Below, piece after piece: positions 20,801 through 32,504 of a DNA stretch of 64,000 bases. Within the stretch, counting starts at the first letter, position 1, and each line of letters begins with the position of its first letter. Position numbers and translations under genes: made by a program. A model generated the notes under the pieces. The model searched no databases, was not told the origin of the DNA, and saw nothing but the letters and a program-made list of their open reading frames with translations. The stretch is from assembly GCA_903813345.2 (NCBI GenBank), contig CAIIXF020000011.1:9084842-9148841 (forward strand), given 5' to 3'. Source of the DNA: Owenia fusiformis. Its lineage: Eukaryota > Annelida > Polychaeta > Sabellida > Oweniidae.

Positions 20801-23800
20801 GGTTCAGGATATTGGGATTATCCCGAGGTCAAAATAATATATCTGCCCGAGAGCCACAGGTCCCGAGGGAAAATATATTATATTGGCCAAGGGAAAATCC
20901 CAATATCCTGAACCGACTCTAGGATAATATGTTTATCCCATACCAAGCTTGGTCATCTGGTTCACATTGTTCAATCGTGGAAATATTTAAGAATTTTCAT
21001 GTCCAGTTTTGTTTTCTTGGCCGTGGGCGGATTTTCCCGTTCTCTCAAATATTCGCATATTTATTTTCTCGAATTTTTGATTGATTAAGTGGATGCTCCT
21101 TCCCTTTTTTAAACCATCAAACAGATCCCGATTGTCTGTGTTTTCTCCATTGTCGTTTACATTCATTATGCGAACGTTACAAATTATGAACAAATATGCT
21201 AGCGGCGATTATGACATAGCGGGGAGATATACTATATCTGCCAGCTCGGAGCGGGACGTAAAGCTATATCTGCCCGCTGATGAAAATATAAGTTTTTACA
21301 AACCGGCTTTATGTACCTGTAACACGTCCAAGTATGGGATAAATAAGGGTTATGTACTGGGAGGTTTTGGATATGGGGTTTATCCAGAGGGAGATATGCA
21401 TATCTACCTGAGGGACCGTAGGGATAAATCCCTTTGTATTTACAATTTTCGATGTTTAAAATATTTGCTATGATTGTTTCAGTTATTGAGTGTAGTGAAC
21501 TGATAGGGTCAGGTTGCTACAATAATGCTGGCTTCTGGATAGATAAGTGCCCCAAGAACAAGGTGATTCACGTGAAAAGAGCCTTTTACGGAAAGCGTTG
21601 GCCTTATGACAACAATGATACCACACGGTGTACATTCAGAGAGGGCGATTGTGTTGTTGACACCGATTACCCATTTGAGAGATGCAATGATAAACATGCA
21701 TGTTACATAGGTATACATACGAGACATTATTCTTTAAAGTCCTCATGAGGGTTTGGTCATCATTATCATGCTAAAAATTAAATAGTACCCTGGACAGGTT
21801 GAATGATGCAGTCGTGTTATTACTCTATATTTCCAATTGAACAACCATTCTTATTGAAATTTTCATATTTTATTCTAGAGACAATTTCCAACATGGAAAA
21901 AAATATTTTAACGAAATTCCTAATTTCAAAAGATTGCAAAATGTATTTTATAAACTTAAACTGGACATAAGAGGGAAATTATATACTTTATTTGTAAAAA
22001 CTATTTTCTTCATCCTTACTTCATCAGTACATTATATGCTATCCGAATGCACCTAGAACGGTGGCACTCATACAATGTACACGCTTTTGTACTCCCTAGT
22101 AATGTGCTCAATTTTAGGTATAAGTACATTATGGGTTGAGCGAAGCTGCGAGGCATACCCAACATATACAGACTACATCCAGGTGCACTATGACTGTGTC
22201 ATGCAGGGAGGTAAGATACAACGCTTTGAAATCTCGTTTTTAATGAGCTTTAGAATATTTGCACGTCTAATATGATGATTAGGTATTTCAATATTTAGAT
22301 TATATAAATAATTTGCAATTCAATATTTAGATTATATAAATAATTTGCAATAAGTAGAACTTTGATTTTCACATATATTTCATCACGCCCGGTGATGGGA
22401 CAAAATGAACGGAGGAGCCCATTTTTTATAGAAAATATCAACAAATCTTTATTTTATCAAGAAAATGTTTACAATTGCATTGCTAAATGAATAGGCGCAA
22501 TACACGGGGGAAAGGTACGGTCTTCTATGATTTTTTTAATCGATAGGCTTCTAAGATATAAGATTAAAAAAGGCGCGAAAAAAGTTTTTTTCGAGGCTTT
22601 TTAAGCTAAAAACGGTTTTTTGAGGCTCTTTAGAAAAAACGGTTTCCTCGAGCTTTTTTGCAAAAAACGTTTTGGGTCGAACCTTTTTTGCAGGGTTATT
22701 ATGCAAAAAAACGTTTCTTCGAGGCTTTAAGACAAAAACGCTCTTCTTTGGTTTTTTGACGAAAAACGACGCTATTTTCGTTACTTTTTTCAAAAAGCGC
22801 TTTGGTTCGAGGCTTTTTGGCAAAATATTTCGGCTTAGAAGCTTTTTTCCAAAAAAAGTTTTGCTTCAAGCCTTTTTTCAAAAAAAAATGTTTTTTCGCC
22901 TCTACTTTGACCTTATATATCATCATCTATCTGTTTAAGCCTTTAACACGACCAGCACTGCATCAACAACAACTACCATCCCTTTGAATCAAACTGCAAT
23001 GGATCTGAATTCCTCAGAAGAGATGATACCGGCCAATGCAACATCAACACGTGGGCTTAAATATCAATCACAGAGATATAACACCCCACCACTGAATTTA
23101 ATAAATCGATTGAAATCGTTTAAACGCCGAAAACCAACAATTGACAAGACAACCAAAGGACGTCTGAGTAAGATGGAGACCACACCGACCAAGGCAGAGC
23201 TAGTATCAACATCAACAGAAAGGAAAGAAACACCAACAAATGGGACCAAACCAACATCAGTTGAATCAGAAACATCAACAGAAAACAACATACCATCAGA
23301 TGAATCAGTAACACCAACAAAAAGCCACATACGTACTGGATATAGAAGTATTCCAACATCAGTTGTCGGTATCCAAAGCAGTAAAGATCTGACAAAAACT
23401 GATCCTTACAAGAATCTTTATAGCAATCCGCTCAAACCACCATACCTAGATGAGTTCGAATACTACGATATGGAGCCTTACCCCGTGGATGACTTTGCCT
23501 CCTTTTTGAACCCTTCTACTAAAAACACTGAAACACCTAAGACCGAACCGACACGACATATCTGGTATATTTGGAGTGAAAAGGATAACAAACGACCAAA
23601 GAAAACACCAACATTAATAGGTGGGGGGCAGAGAAGTAGAATATTGAAAGTTAAGCCAACGTATCCATTAGAAGAAGAAAAAGAAGCCCCCTTGGTGTCC
23701 AATCGTAACCAACAAGAAGAGAGCACGGGCATAAAAGGTGAAACATAATAAAAAACTTTTTAAAAAACATCAAAAAGTTGACCATTCAAATTGTAAATGT

Positions 23801-26236
23801 TTATTTCTCCAATAAGACTAAATGGTTATTTGTTATGAGGTGCGCTTCAAAGTTATATGTACAGCGGTAATATTTAAATGTTTCAGTTGGCAAATGGATT
23901 ACAGGGACCGACTGGGGTATTGGCTTGATGTGCCTCTTAGCATTAGTATTGATGATCACCATGGCAATTCTTGTTGTTGTCACGAGGTATAGTATACAAT
24001 TGATGACCTCAACAGAGGAATCTGGATTGAATCTGGAATTAATAGAACTACGTTCATGTTCAGTTTCATCTATTTAGTTCTGTAACATGTTCCTACGATA
24101 TGGGCAGCGAGAATTGAGAATAGGAGTGGGAGGTATCAGCCAACATCAATAATCCACTTTTCTCAGAGCTACTCTTATTGTATCAAATAATTCTATTCCA
24201 TGTGAGAATAATATCATTTGCATGTTTGCAAAGTACTGCTGATGACTATGATAGTTATCTTAATTATATTATTTATGCATTATTATTCATTTCAATACAT
24301 CTCTCATCTTTTATGATACAGGAAGATCCGTGAGAGAAGGAAGAGCCAATCCAGCAAGACAACTAATAAAACAGGCGTGAAACCAAGTGACAACGAACAT
24401 CAAATGAAGAACATAGCTGAAACAAAGGCATTAGATGATATTTCTAGCGATGAAGAAGGGACAATAAATGGCAAGCATACGATCAGTAGAAAAATCGCGG
24501 CATCGGCCAAACGTCTCTTTGATAAGAAACAAAAAGGACAAACTGATTCCTGTGCTAGCTCAATAAGTATTGATATCCCAGACCCAATGGGTAATGATGG
24601 ACTAACGGTTAACCCAGCATTCAAAGACTCTAGTACTGATTCTGACATGCATTCTAACTCCCTGTATGGTGACTGCAACATCTATGACAACAATCACTAT
24701 GCTGTCACTGGGCTCTGTGAACCTCCTTTGAAAAAACTGAACGAAACCATGGAAGACAAGATACGTAGACTGAGTATGAGAGGTAGCAAAAGGAGTCGGA
24801 AATATGTTACAGAAGAGGATATCTATGAAGAGCCAGTCAAGAAGAGCCAACTACCCGATACACCAGCACCAGCACTCAGTTTGGATGAAGCGAAGCCGAA
24901 AAGTGAATATTCAAGGCTAGGATTTATGCACCAACACTTGCCACAGTGGGGTAGTAGGAGACAGCACAAGATGTACCTGCCAGAGAATGACCCAGCTAGA
25001 GCATTTCACCTAAGTGCCTCACACAATCCAAGAATGAACAAGAAAATGGAAGTAACAATGGAAGATTGGTATTTAAAGACAGCAGGCCATTTGGCGACTA
25101 TAGACGACATAGCAAACATGATTCCTGATGATAACGAACAAAACAGTGAAATGATTGAAGAGGCGGAGCTGACTTCATTGAAACGAACAAGAACACTTCC
25201 ATACAAGAAAGGATCGCTGGGGCGTATGTTTGGTAGATTGAGGCGCAGCATGAAAGCAACAATGGTACAATCAGACAAAGGCGTATCCCTATCTTATAAC
25301 CACGAATATCCAACTATTTATGCGTTTGTAAATGGACCAGATGTCTCTCATGGTAAGCTGAAGAAGAAAAGCCAAACACTACCACTGAGAAGAAGAGGCA
25401 CATTTCCAAAGAAAGCACTTACTATAAAGAGAGATGCCTGGAAAAGGTTTGGTGGAAGTTTTAAAATCGCAGGTAGTGGAAAGAAAAGGTCATCCATATT
25501 GAATAGTAAAGACGAACGGGCGCCAAGTGCATGTTCGTCAAAGCAGTCCTCTATTGTTGATCTGACAAACACCAGAAGAGACGATGACGAGGATTATGTT
25601 ATCAAAGATCTAGCTAAGTCTATGTTAGATAGACGTTTCACTCTTCCGGAACCGAATGAAGAGCCACTTCCGTTACACCTGAGGAATACAAAAAGCGACC
25701 CTAAATCAACTGGTACAATGGAGAATTTCAAGTTTTCCCCCCTGCTACCAAAATTTAACCACTTCAACAGTTACCAGAAGCCAGTTGCACCACCTCCTCC
25801 TTTGAAGTCATCTATTCTGCATGCCATAAAGAAAGAAAACAAATTGGAAAGCTGTAAGAAAAAGACGGGAAATATTCCACAGGCACCACCAATATTAAAC
25901 AGTGGGTTAAATGAGTCTCCATCCCCTGGCCCTCCTAAACACAAACCGCCTCCTCCTGATATCATCGCCATGGGGACACATAATGTGAAACCAAGTGATT
26001 TGGTGAACGCTACCGTAAAGTACGAAGTGAACAAGTTTCCAAGAACAAGGAGAGAGAGTCAACAAGTGAAAGAATTACAGCAAAATATAAAGGATGTTCT
26101 GAACAGACGCATTTCTGAACAAATTAAAAAGGACACAAAAAAGGCTGTACCACATCCTTTTAAAAAAGACCGTGTTTTCATTGAAAACGAAGTATATCAT
26201 ACACCATGTGATGTAGAAGGAAAAACTTCTTTGTAG
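17887..26236 (+). CDS. Predicted SUEL-lectin type I membrane receptor with long cytoplasmic tail, six exons
   Basis: Exons 17887-17935, 21483-21710, 22118-22210, 22940-23737, 23887-23986 and 24322-26236. The first four introns are phase 1 and the last is phase 2; all are GT-AG (1060 aa). Residues 1-18 form a signal peptide (FWILFWIGLAV). Residues 20-119 form a SUEL/Gal-lectin domain: C39-P, VIHVKRAFYGK (YG at 52-53), C66, C73, ERCNDKHAC (84-90), C103, then YPTYTDYIQVHYDC. Residues 124-390 are a Thr/Ser/Pro-rich stalk with NTT, NQT, NSS, NAT and NGT sequons and an acidic Tyr cluster EYYDMEPYPVDD (about 297-308). The membrane span is about 400-421, followed by KIRERRK (stop-transfer). The 637-residue tail is basic and has APPPPLKSS, KHKPPPPD and DIYEEP motifs. 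It ends T-S-L, a class I PDZ ligand. EVA1C is the nearest known architecture but has two SUEL domains and a short tail. Exon 1 could be replaced by an alternative start near 21440, where a hydrophobic stretch (FKIFAMIVSV) runs into exon 2. The ligand is unknown. Confidence 0.85.
19880..20779. mobile_element. Mariner-like fold-back MITE (copy 1), SUEL gene intron 1
   Basis: Begins TACAGTGCGTATCAAAAAAA then CGCAAC, and ends GTTGCG then TTTTTTTATACGCCCTGTA. The TIR region is about 100 bp and the element is bounded by TA. On the minus strand about 20420-20560 encodes [17 protein letters not shown] followed by NNSSTRYCK. This resembles the C-terminal catalytic block of mariner transposases (PDLNPCDFFLWGYLK type), including the last catalytic Asp. 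The rest of the transposase is missing. Same family as 51268-52264, opposite orientation. Confidence 0.75.
20800..21440. repeat. Inverted-repeat tract in SUEL gene intron 1
   Basis: GGTTCAGGATATTGGGATTA (about 20811) is mirrored by AATCCCAATATCCTGAACC (about 20886). TTATCCCATACCAAGCTTGG (about 20934) is mirrored by CCAAGTATGGGATAAATAAG (about 21329). CCCGAGRG and ATATCTGCCCG motifs recur. It looks like one or two nested fold-back elements directly before exon 2. No ORF of note. Confidence 0.45.
22545..22895. repeat. Degenerate ~38-bp palindromic tandem repeat, SUEL gene intron 3
   Basis: About nine imperfect units of a CGAGGCTTTTTTGCAAAAAA-CGTTTT pattern. Each unit contains a small self-complementary TTTTTTGCAAAAAA core. 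The units are open in several frames, which gives spurious Lys/Phe-rich ORFs on both strands. It ends about 45 bp before the exon 4 acceptor (22939), so it overlaps the region where the branch point and polypyrimidine tract should be. Confidence 0.7.
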
Positions 26237-26285
26237 AGACTAAGTTGGAAGATGTTTTCATAAAAGCGTACTATATAGGAAACAT

Positions 26286-27372
26286 ACGAGGGGTGATCAA
26301 TAAGTAATGGACGCTTTTTTACACAGACACTTTTTATTGACCGATCCCTTTGATTTTCCTACCAGTGATACATCATTTAATTATCTATCAACTATGAAGA
26401 TTTGAAGACAAAATATATAATACATGTTGATATATCTTTATTTCCATGAAGGAGGTACAGGTACCCCGGGACCGACATTTACGTCACATATTCAGTTTTT
26501 ACCCAGATTGGTAAATCTGAGTGAGATTTGAACTTTTTATATGCAACACGTGTTGTATTGTTTGAAATTTTTTGCTGACTGGTAACACATAAACAGAAAG
26601 TATTGTAATGTCAGAGTGTTGTATGGAAGGGGTCTGCAGATCAATTTGAGAAAGCATTGTGGAAGAAAGGGGTGGTGAGAGAAGGGAACACCCTACTCCA
26701 TATGGACAATGCATCTGCCCACAGATCTCTAAATGTTCAGAAAACAATATCCCTGGACCTCAAAATTGACCCTTGGCCAATGCACTGTATTGTCAACATC
26801 TACTCACATGTGACTTGTTTATTTCTATACTACTTATTTTTATAGAGAAAGGACGCAGGTTTATTAACATTGATTAAATAAAACAACCCGTGCAACTGCA
26901 TCTTGCTACCATGTCAGAGAATGGATTCAGCCTTGTCTCACAATCTTGAGTTAAGGGAATGGGGAATTGTGTACATGTAGCACTTGATGGAACCTATTTA
27001 GAGGGCCCTGTGGAATGAATGTGGCATGAATACCACATAGTGATGATAAAATATTCAAAATCAACTATGGCATAACAAAATGGAGTAATTCATGACCATA
27101 ATGGTTTGTTTTGTTCAGCCTGCTTTCAACTGCATTGCATGTTAAACAAGCTAAAATAGCTTCAGAATATGTGACGTAAATGTCGGTCCCGGGGTACCTG
27201 TACCTCCTTCACGGAAATGGGGATATATCAACATGTATTATATATTTTGTCTTCAAATCTTCAGAGTTGATACATAATTGAATGATGTATCACAGGTAAG
27301 AAAATCGAAGGAATTGGTCTATAAAAAGCATCTGTGTAAAAAAGCGTCCATTACTTATTGATCACCCCTCGT
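26286..27372. mobile_element. 1.09-kb mariner-derived element with 13-bp flanking duplication
   Basis: The TIRs start ACGAGGGGTGATCAATAAGT then AATGGACGC and extend about 200 bp to GTACCCCGGGACCGACATTT and ACGTCACATATTC. The interior (about 26665-26760) encodes NTLLHMDNASAHRSLNVQK, the mariner block with the second catalytic Asp (LLHHDNA.AH type). It is flanked by ATATAGGAAACAT at 26273-26285 and 27373-27385, exactly 1100 bp apart. It lies 49 bp after the SUEL receptor stop, in its 3' UTR. Confidence 0.8.
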
Positions 27373-28036
27373 ATATAGGAAACATAATCGGGTTGCATTG
27401 TTCGCTCTAAATGTAGAGTTTATTTTAATCAACGCTCGTGTGATCGATTAGCGAGTACCAGTTCATATACTTAGGACATATTGTTTTTGTTTTTCGCACC
27501 ACTTGCCACACTTTTAAAAACAAAAAACTAAGAACCAGATTCAACTTTAAAGAAATGCGATTACTACAACATACGTTGTATATCTTCGAATCTTTCTCCA
27601 TCTAAAAATAAGTTTCATGGGAGGAGACGCATTTATAGACTTAAATCTGAGGAACGTTTGAAAAGTTTTGATCCAAAAATTTATATTATGCATGAATCTT
27701 GGATGGGCCTTCCGAAGAATATTTTTGAACTTTTAATTTTGAGCTTTAAATTCCATATTTTTCAGCTTGCAATTATTCCTGATACATGTACATAAAATAA
27801 TATGTATACACAATTTTTATCACTGCCGATATTTTTGTAAATAATATTGCATGCAAGTTAACATATCAAACATGGATCATATCATTCCTATAGAATTTTA
27901 CTGTTTACTGTTTGTAGTTAAGTGTGAATACAGGTATCAAATGTGTAAATGTATGGTTCATTGGTAGATATATAATTATTCAAATATACTATTAGCATAC
28001 ATAAGTCTGTATACCATATGGTGCTGCTAAGTATAA

Positions 28037-28042
28037 AATAAA
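28037..28042 (+). terminator. Candidate poly(A) signal of the SUEL receptor gene
   Basis: AATAAA within TATAAAATAAAGTAC, about 1.8 kb after the stop codon, of which 1.09 kb is the inserted transposon. It is the first good canonical hexamer I noticed after the element. Confidence 0.4.
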
Positions 28043-28886
28043 GTACATTGTCTTATTAAAGGGAAGTCGAAGATTTTCTTATAAAAACAAATATAGAATA
28101 TCAGTAATATAATTTTTATCAACGAGTTAACACGTTCGATTCAAAAGAATAAATTATCCGACCTACTTTCCAAAATGTTTTTGCTTAACATAGGTGTTTA
28201 TTACTTAGGTGGTTCAAAAAGTTTTGCAGTTGATGCCATAACTTCAAGGAAAATACATTTATACATTATATGTTAACATTTGGGACCTCAATTTTGATTG
28301 GTTCTTGAGATATGTTTGCTATGGTAACAAGAGTGGTGGGTACCATGTTCAACCCGAAATTACGTTTTTCCAAATAGTTTTCTTGCTTGAATAAATTCTT
28401 TGTAAAGTGGCAATTACCAGGTGTAAGTGTCTTTGGGTGGCTATTTTTCTTCAAATTCTTCAATTTTTCTAATTGTCTCTATGACATCACAATAGACAAG
28501 TGACACGATAAGTTCCTTTGTGATGTATACTGTCCAAAACCCAGTTGAAAAATTGAGATGGAAAAGTGAGGAAATTTTGAATTTTTTTTCCAAAATTTTC
28601 AAAATGGAAGATGTTTCCACACCAACCAATAGACAATCACTGACTGGGTTCAACATTACTACACGTTTCAAAGGTGGCAGTGTCAACATTATCAAAAATC
28701 GCTTCGAACAGTATGTAATTTTTGGCGAATTCAACAATATCATAACTTGCTACATGTATCTAACTTGGGGTTGAGTTGACCAGGAAGCCTCAGGACGCGC
28801 CTCTCTTACGGGCGATTTCTTGTTCTACAAAATCCTTGATATTTTAATTTTTGTATTCAACGAGACAACAGAGTGCCCGAGTGTAG

Positions 28887-30825
28887 GAAATCCCATCGAT
28901 AAGTCATCATTTTTACAAACGTTCAGTTATAGCAAAAATCGTAAAATAACACACATAAAATGGCCAACATTTTCAAAATGGTCGCTCATTAGCCAAATTG
29001 CCATAAGAAAATGTAATATGCTACTAAGCACATATAAAACATAACAAAAATGCACACATGGTGGCCATTTTTCAAAATGGCTGCCTATTAGCCAGTGTCA
29101 TAAGACAATGTGCTATGCTTATGAGTATTCACATATCAGATATGAACAAAATCGCTCTGTTACTTTGTGAGTAATAGTAAAAAACAAAATAGTACCATGG
29201 GTACTGGGCTCACATGGTGTTGCTCAAAAAGAGAAAAGTGAATGATGGCTAAATGACAATAGCTTCCAAATGGTCCAAAAGTGAATTTTGCAAGAGAAGC
29301 TTTTGAACCAGGAGTCACAGATGTTGAACAAAAATAACTTAAAATGGGAATCCTATTGACAGAGGTTTTAAGACGTGCCACAATTGTGTAGTGACTAACC
29401 CTACTATCACACCAAACTAGTTCTCACTACGTTCTCGGAAACGGGCCCCAACTGTGTACGAACGGACTGGACGTACTTAGAACCGTTTGGGGTCTATTTA
29501 CAAACTTCATCGAACGTACTCGAACGGGTAGGTCCTCTAGAACTAACATGCTCAAAATGTTCTCTTCGTCGTCAAAACTGGTTTTAAACTGTGTGCGAAC
29601 GGAATGAACGTAGCTACAACGTTCTACGGTCTGTTGTTTACGAACTTCATGGACTTTCCCGGACGGGGAATGTGATTTAGAATTTTGAATCGATACAAAA
29701 TTCGATGGCGACCATACCGTTCTGTAATCAGGTCATGATGACCTAGACTAAGGAACGCGTTATACGACGTTGCACACCGACGTGGTGCGACCTGAACGAA
29801 CTGCGAATGAGATGGACGTATTGAAGACTGTTTATGAACGAACTAGCTAATTATTTTTAGACATATTTCCCGACCAGAGCCAGATTGAGCCCGTTTTACG
29901 ACGTTTTCGTAGGACTGGCAAGAACGGGTAAGAACTAGTTTGGTGTAATAGGGGGGTAAGAGACAGATGGACAAATCAATGTTCACTATTTAAATGGCTG
30001 AAAAAATAGATATAATTTTGGGCGATTTTTTGAAACAAAATTATTTCATACAACTGCTCTACATTGACATGGATTTTTACAACGCAGCACGGGCGGATCC
30101 AGGATTTTCTGTTTAGGGGGGGGGGGAGCGTGTGATAATAACTGTGACCGAAGAGTCAAATTTTCTAAAAAGCGATAAATGAAAAATACGAATTTTCCGA
30201 CTTTTTTAAAATAGGCGAGCTTTTGAACCATGAGTCAGGGGAGTTTTCTGTATTGATGTTGAACAGAAATAACTTAAAACAGGAATCCTATCAACAAAGA
30301 TTTTACAATGTGCAACTATTGTTAATGGACGGACGGGCGGATGGATGGATGAACAGACGGACAAGTGAGTGATTGTAAAAGCATGTGCGTGAGCTAATAA
30401 TAAAAGAACACACGTTAAAATGGCAGCCATTTTCTAGCCAAACTGTCATGCAAACAATGTGTCATGCTTATTGGTATTCATATGTCAAATATGAACAAAA
30501 TCGCTCCACTACTTTTCAAGTTACGGCAAAAATTGTGTTCAAAATAGCGTTCAAAAACTGCCTTTTTCAAGATGGCTGCCAGCCATGTGTTCCTTAAATA
30601 TCTATATTTCTAGCTTTAGTAATGTCATTTATAGCCTTTTTGCATTTCTGTAAAATCGTCACTAAAATGGCTGTCATTTTTAGAGTGACCATTTTGAAAT
30701 ATGAACAAAATCGGGGCAACGGTATGAGAGTTATCACCTGGATGGACGAACTGACGGACGGACGGAGGTAAGGAGAAGACGGACGGAGGTGTGCCCTATA
30801 TCCCTCTGAACTTCATTTGATGGAA
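28887..30825. mobile_element. Large copy of the 'ATCCCATCGA' TIR family, interrupted
   Basis: Starts AATCCCATCGAT and ends TCTGAACTTCATTTGATGGAAT. It contains repeated modules ATGGC.GCCATTTT, GTGTCAT.A.ACAATGTG..A, TATTCA.AT.TCA.ATATGAA, CAAAATCGCTC, and two copies of GCTTTTGAACCA.GAGTCA..TTGAACA.AAATAACTTAAAA (29300 and 30215). Near the right end is a GGACGGACGGAGG-type microsatellite. A MITE at 29395-29960 splits it. Its relative is at 48648-49512. Flanking sequence 27386-28886 shows the 3' end of the SUEL gene and nothing else I can name. Confidence 0.55.
29395..29960. mobile_element. GC-richer MITE nested in the ATCCCATCGA element
   Basis: The ends CTAACCCTACTATCACACCA + AACTAGTTC and GAACTAGTTTGGTGTAATAG + GGGGGTAAG are complementary over about 29 bp. 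The interior contains two tandem units of about 170 bp sharing TGTG.GCGAACGGA, GAACGTA, GTCT.TTTAC and GAACTTCAT. Its GC and CpG content are visibly higher than the surroundings. The target duplication is unclear. Confidence 0.6.
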
Positions 30826-31994
30826 TAACAAACATAAACAGTACATTATATACATGTCAAGAAAGATTTATGGAGGAGTATTTCATTGTATTCGATTGTT
30901 AAATGTGACACTGATATTCTGATACATCTTAAGCTCATCAGGATAAAGATAGTTGGAGCTACGACATGTTTGGCACGCATATCACTACTGTAGCATGGGG
31001 ACATGTTCTACTGGACATAGAAACTGAAAATCCTGAGTGCAGTATTCAAAGAATATAAGTAGAAAATTATTCCAGTAGACACATGCTGTACACAAACTTG
31101 TTTCATGTAGATTTTACATGAGAAATAAAAAGACTATTTGGACTAGGATAAATAATAATTTATTTCTGACAATAGTATGTTCTTTCAAACATAGAACAAT
31201 CAGATTTAATGGTATCCAGTTTTTTTTAATGTACATATATTTGCATTGACAAAATATTATCAGTTTAGAATTGTGTTATGTCATTTCCTTCTAGATCTTG
31301 AAAATGCATAACTGACTAGTAGTGCCTCAATAATCCCCACTGCAAATGCTTTGTTCAATTGCACTAACAGAATAAGCCATGGTAGATAATGATAACATAA
31401 ATTAGAAAATTGAGTTGTAAATCTCAACAAACAAAATATGGTTTTCAACAAAGTGAAGGAAGCTATTTCGAAATACACTGAATCATGGAACTGGAACACC
31501 TCTTTGTAAGCAATGCCTCTCCATATGGAAATATATAATACGACTTATTGACTTTTACATCAGCAAATCTTTAGGTTTCACTGTACCATTGATATGAATA
31601 TAATGAAAGGCACACAATAGTAACTTTCTCTAGAGTTGCACAAAATCTCATTCAGGTGGTCATTTTTTGCTTTCCTTGGCAAAATACATTCAATTTAAAA
31701 AACAATAAAGTTGTACTTTCATTTTTTGTAAATTAGATGCATCTGGTGCTCTTCAGCAGTATTACTTACATCACAGTAGCACAAAATACCTCTCATACAA
31801 TTTTAATCATACTGCTGCCATTACCTTAGCTAGAATGAAAAGGTCTTCAAAATTATTTCATTTCTGCAAATCATGACTATACCCTTCAGACCAGTTCCCT
31901 ACATGACCATTATCCACCGATGACAGAACAATCACTCAAACAGTTTTGATCATACTGCTGCCACTACATAGCAAATGCGCAGAAGGTATACTAT

Positions 31995-32102
31995 GACCAT
32001 TACCCACCATGACCATTACCCATCATGACCACATGGCCATTACCCACCATGACCATTACCCATCATGACCATTACCCATCATGACCATTACCCACCATGG
32101 CT
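31995..32102. repeat. 15-16-bp minisatellite, 3' side of ARHGAP1
   Basis: Seven or so units of ATGACCATTACCCACC / ATGACCATTACCCATC. It lies about 400 bp past the ARHGAP1 stop on the minus strand, so it may be transcribed in its 3' UTR. A minus-strand AATAAA (TTTATT at 31159-31164) is a possible poly(A) signal for that gene. Confidence 0.7.
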
Positions 32103-32504
32103 ACATGCTAGAGCAAGAGGCATTAAATATTCACTGTTACAAATGTGTCCTCCTATACCAGTGTCATGTAAAATTACCCTTCATGATAGGTAATTTTAGT
32201 AACGTCACAAAGTGCCTTATTAGTTTTAACATTGGGTAACTTCAACCTTTACATGGCACCGGGGCCTCCTCGCAATTCTCTATGCTAATATTTTAATTTT
32301 TTTTCTTTATACGAGTTCTTTTGCTTATATAGTATTCATAGATTTGAGTAGATTCAAACTGTTGAATGTTTAGTATTAAAGGCAGATTTTCGAGTTTCTC
32401 AGACTTTATGTGAGCTCAGATTTACATATGTGAATATTACCAGGAGTATGTTTGTATATAAATAATATAATAATGTTTTTGAAAATAATTCAGTCCATAA
32501 TCTG

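Noticed and set aside
22551-22987. Several Lys/Phe-rich ORFs on both strands
   Set aside because: Produced by the T-run/A-run palindromic repeat; no codon bias or similarity, and it lies in an intron of the SUEL gene.
23064-23395. Minus-strand hydrophobic ORFs opposite the SUEL stalk
   Set aside because: Antisense shadows of the Thr/Ser-rich coding exon.
28441-28774. Overlapping 84- and 100-codon ORFs on opposite strands
   Set aside because: No recognisable motif, no splice context and no second copy to compare; probably chance in AT-rich spacer.
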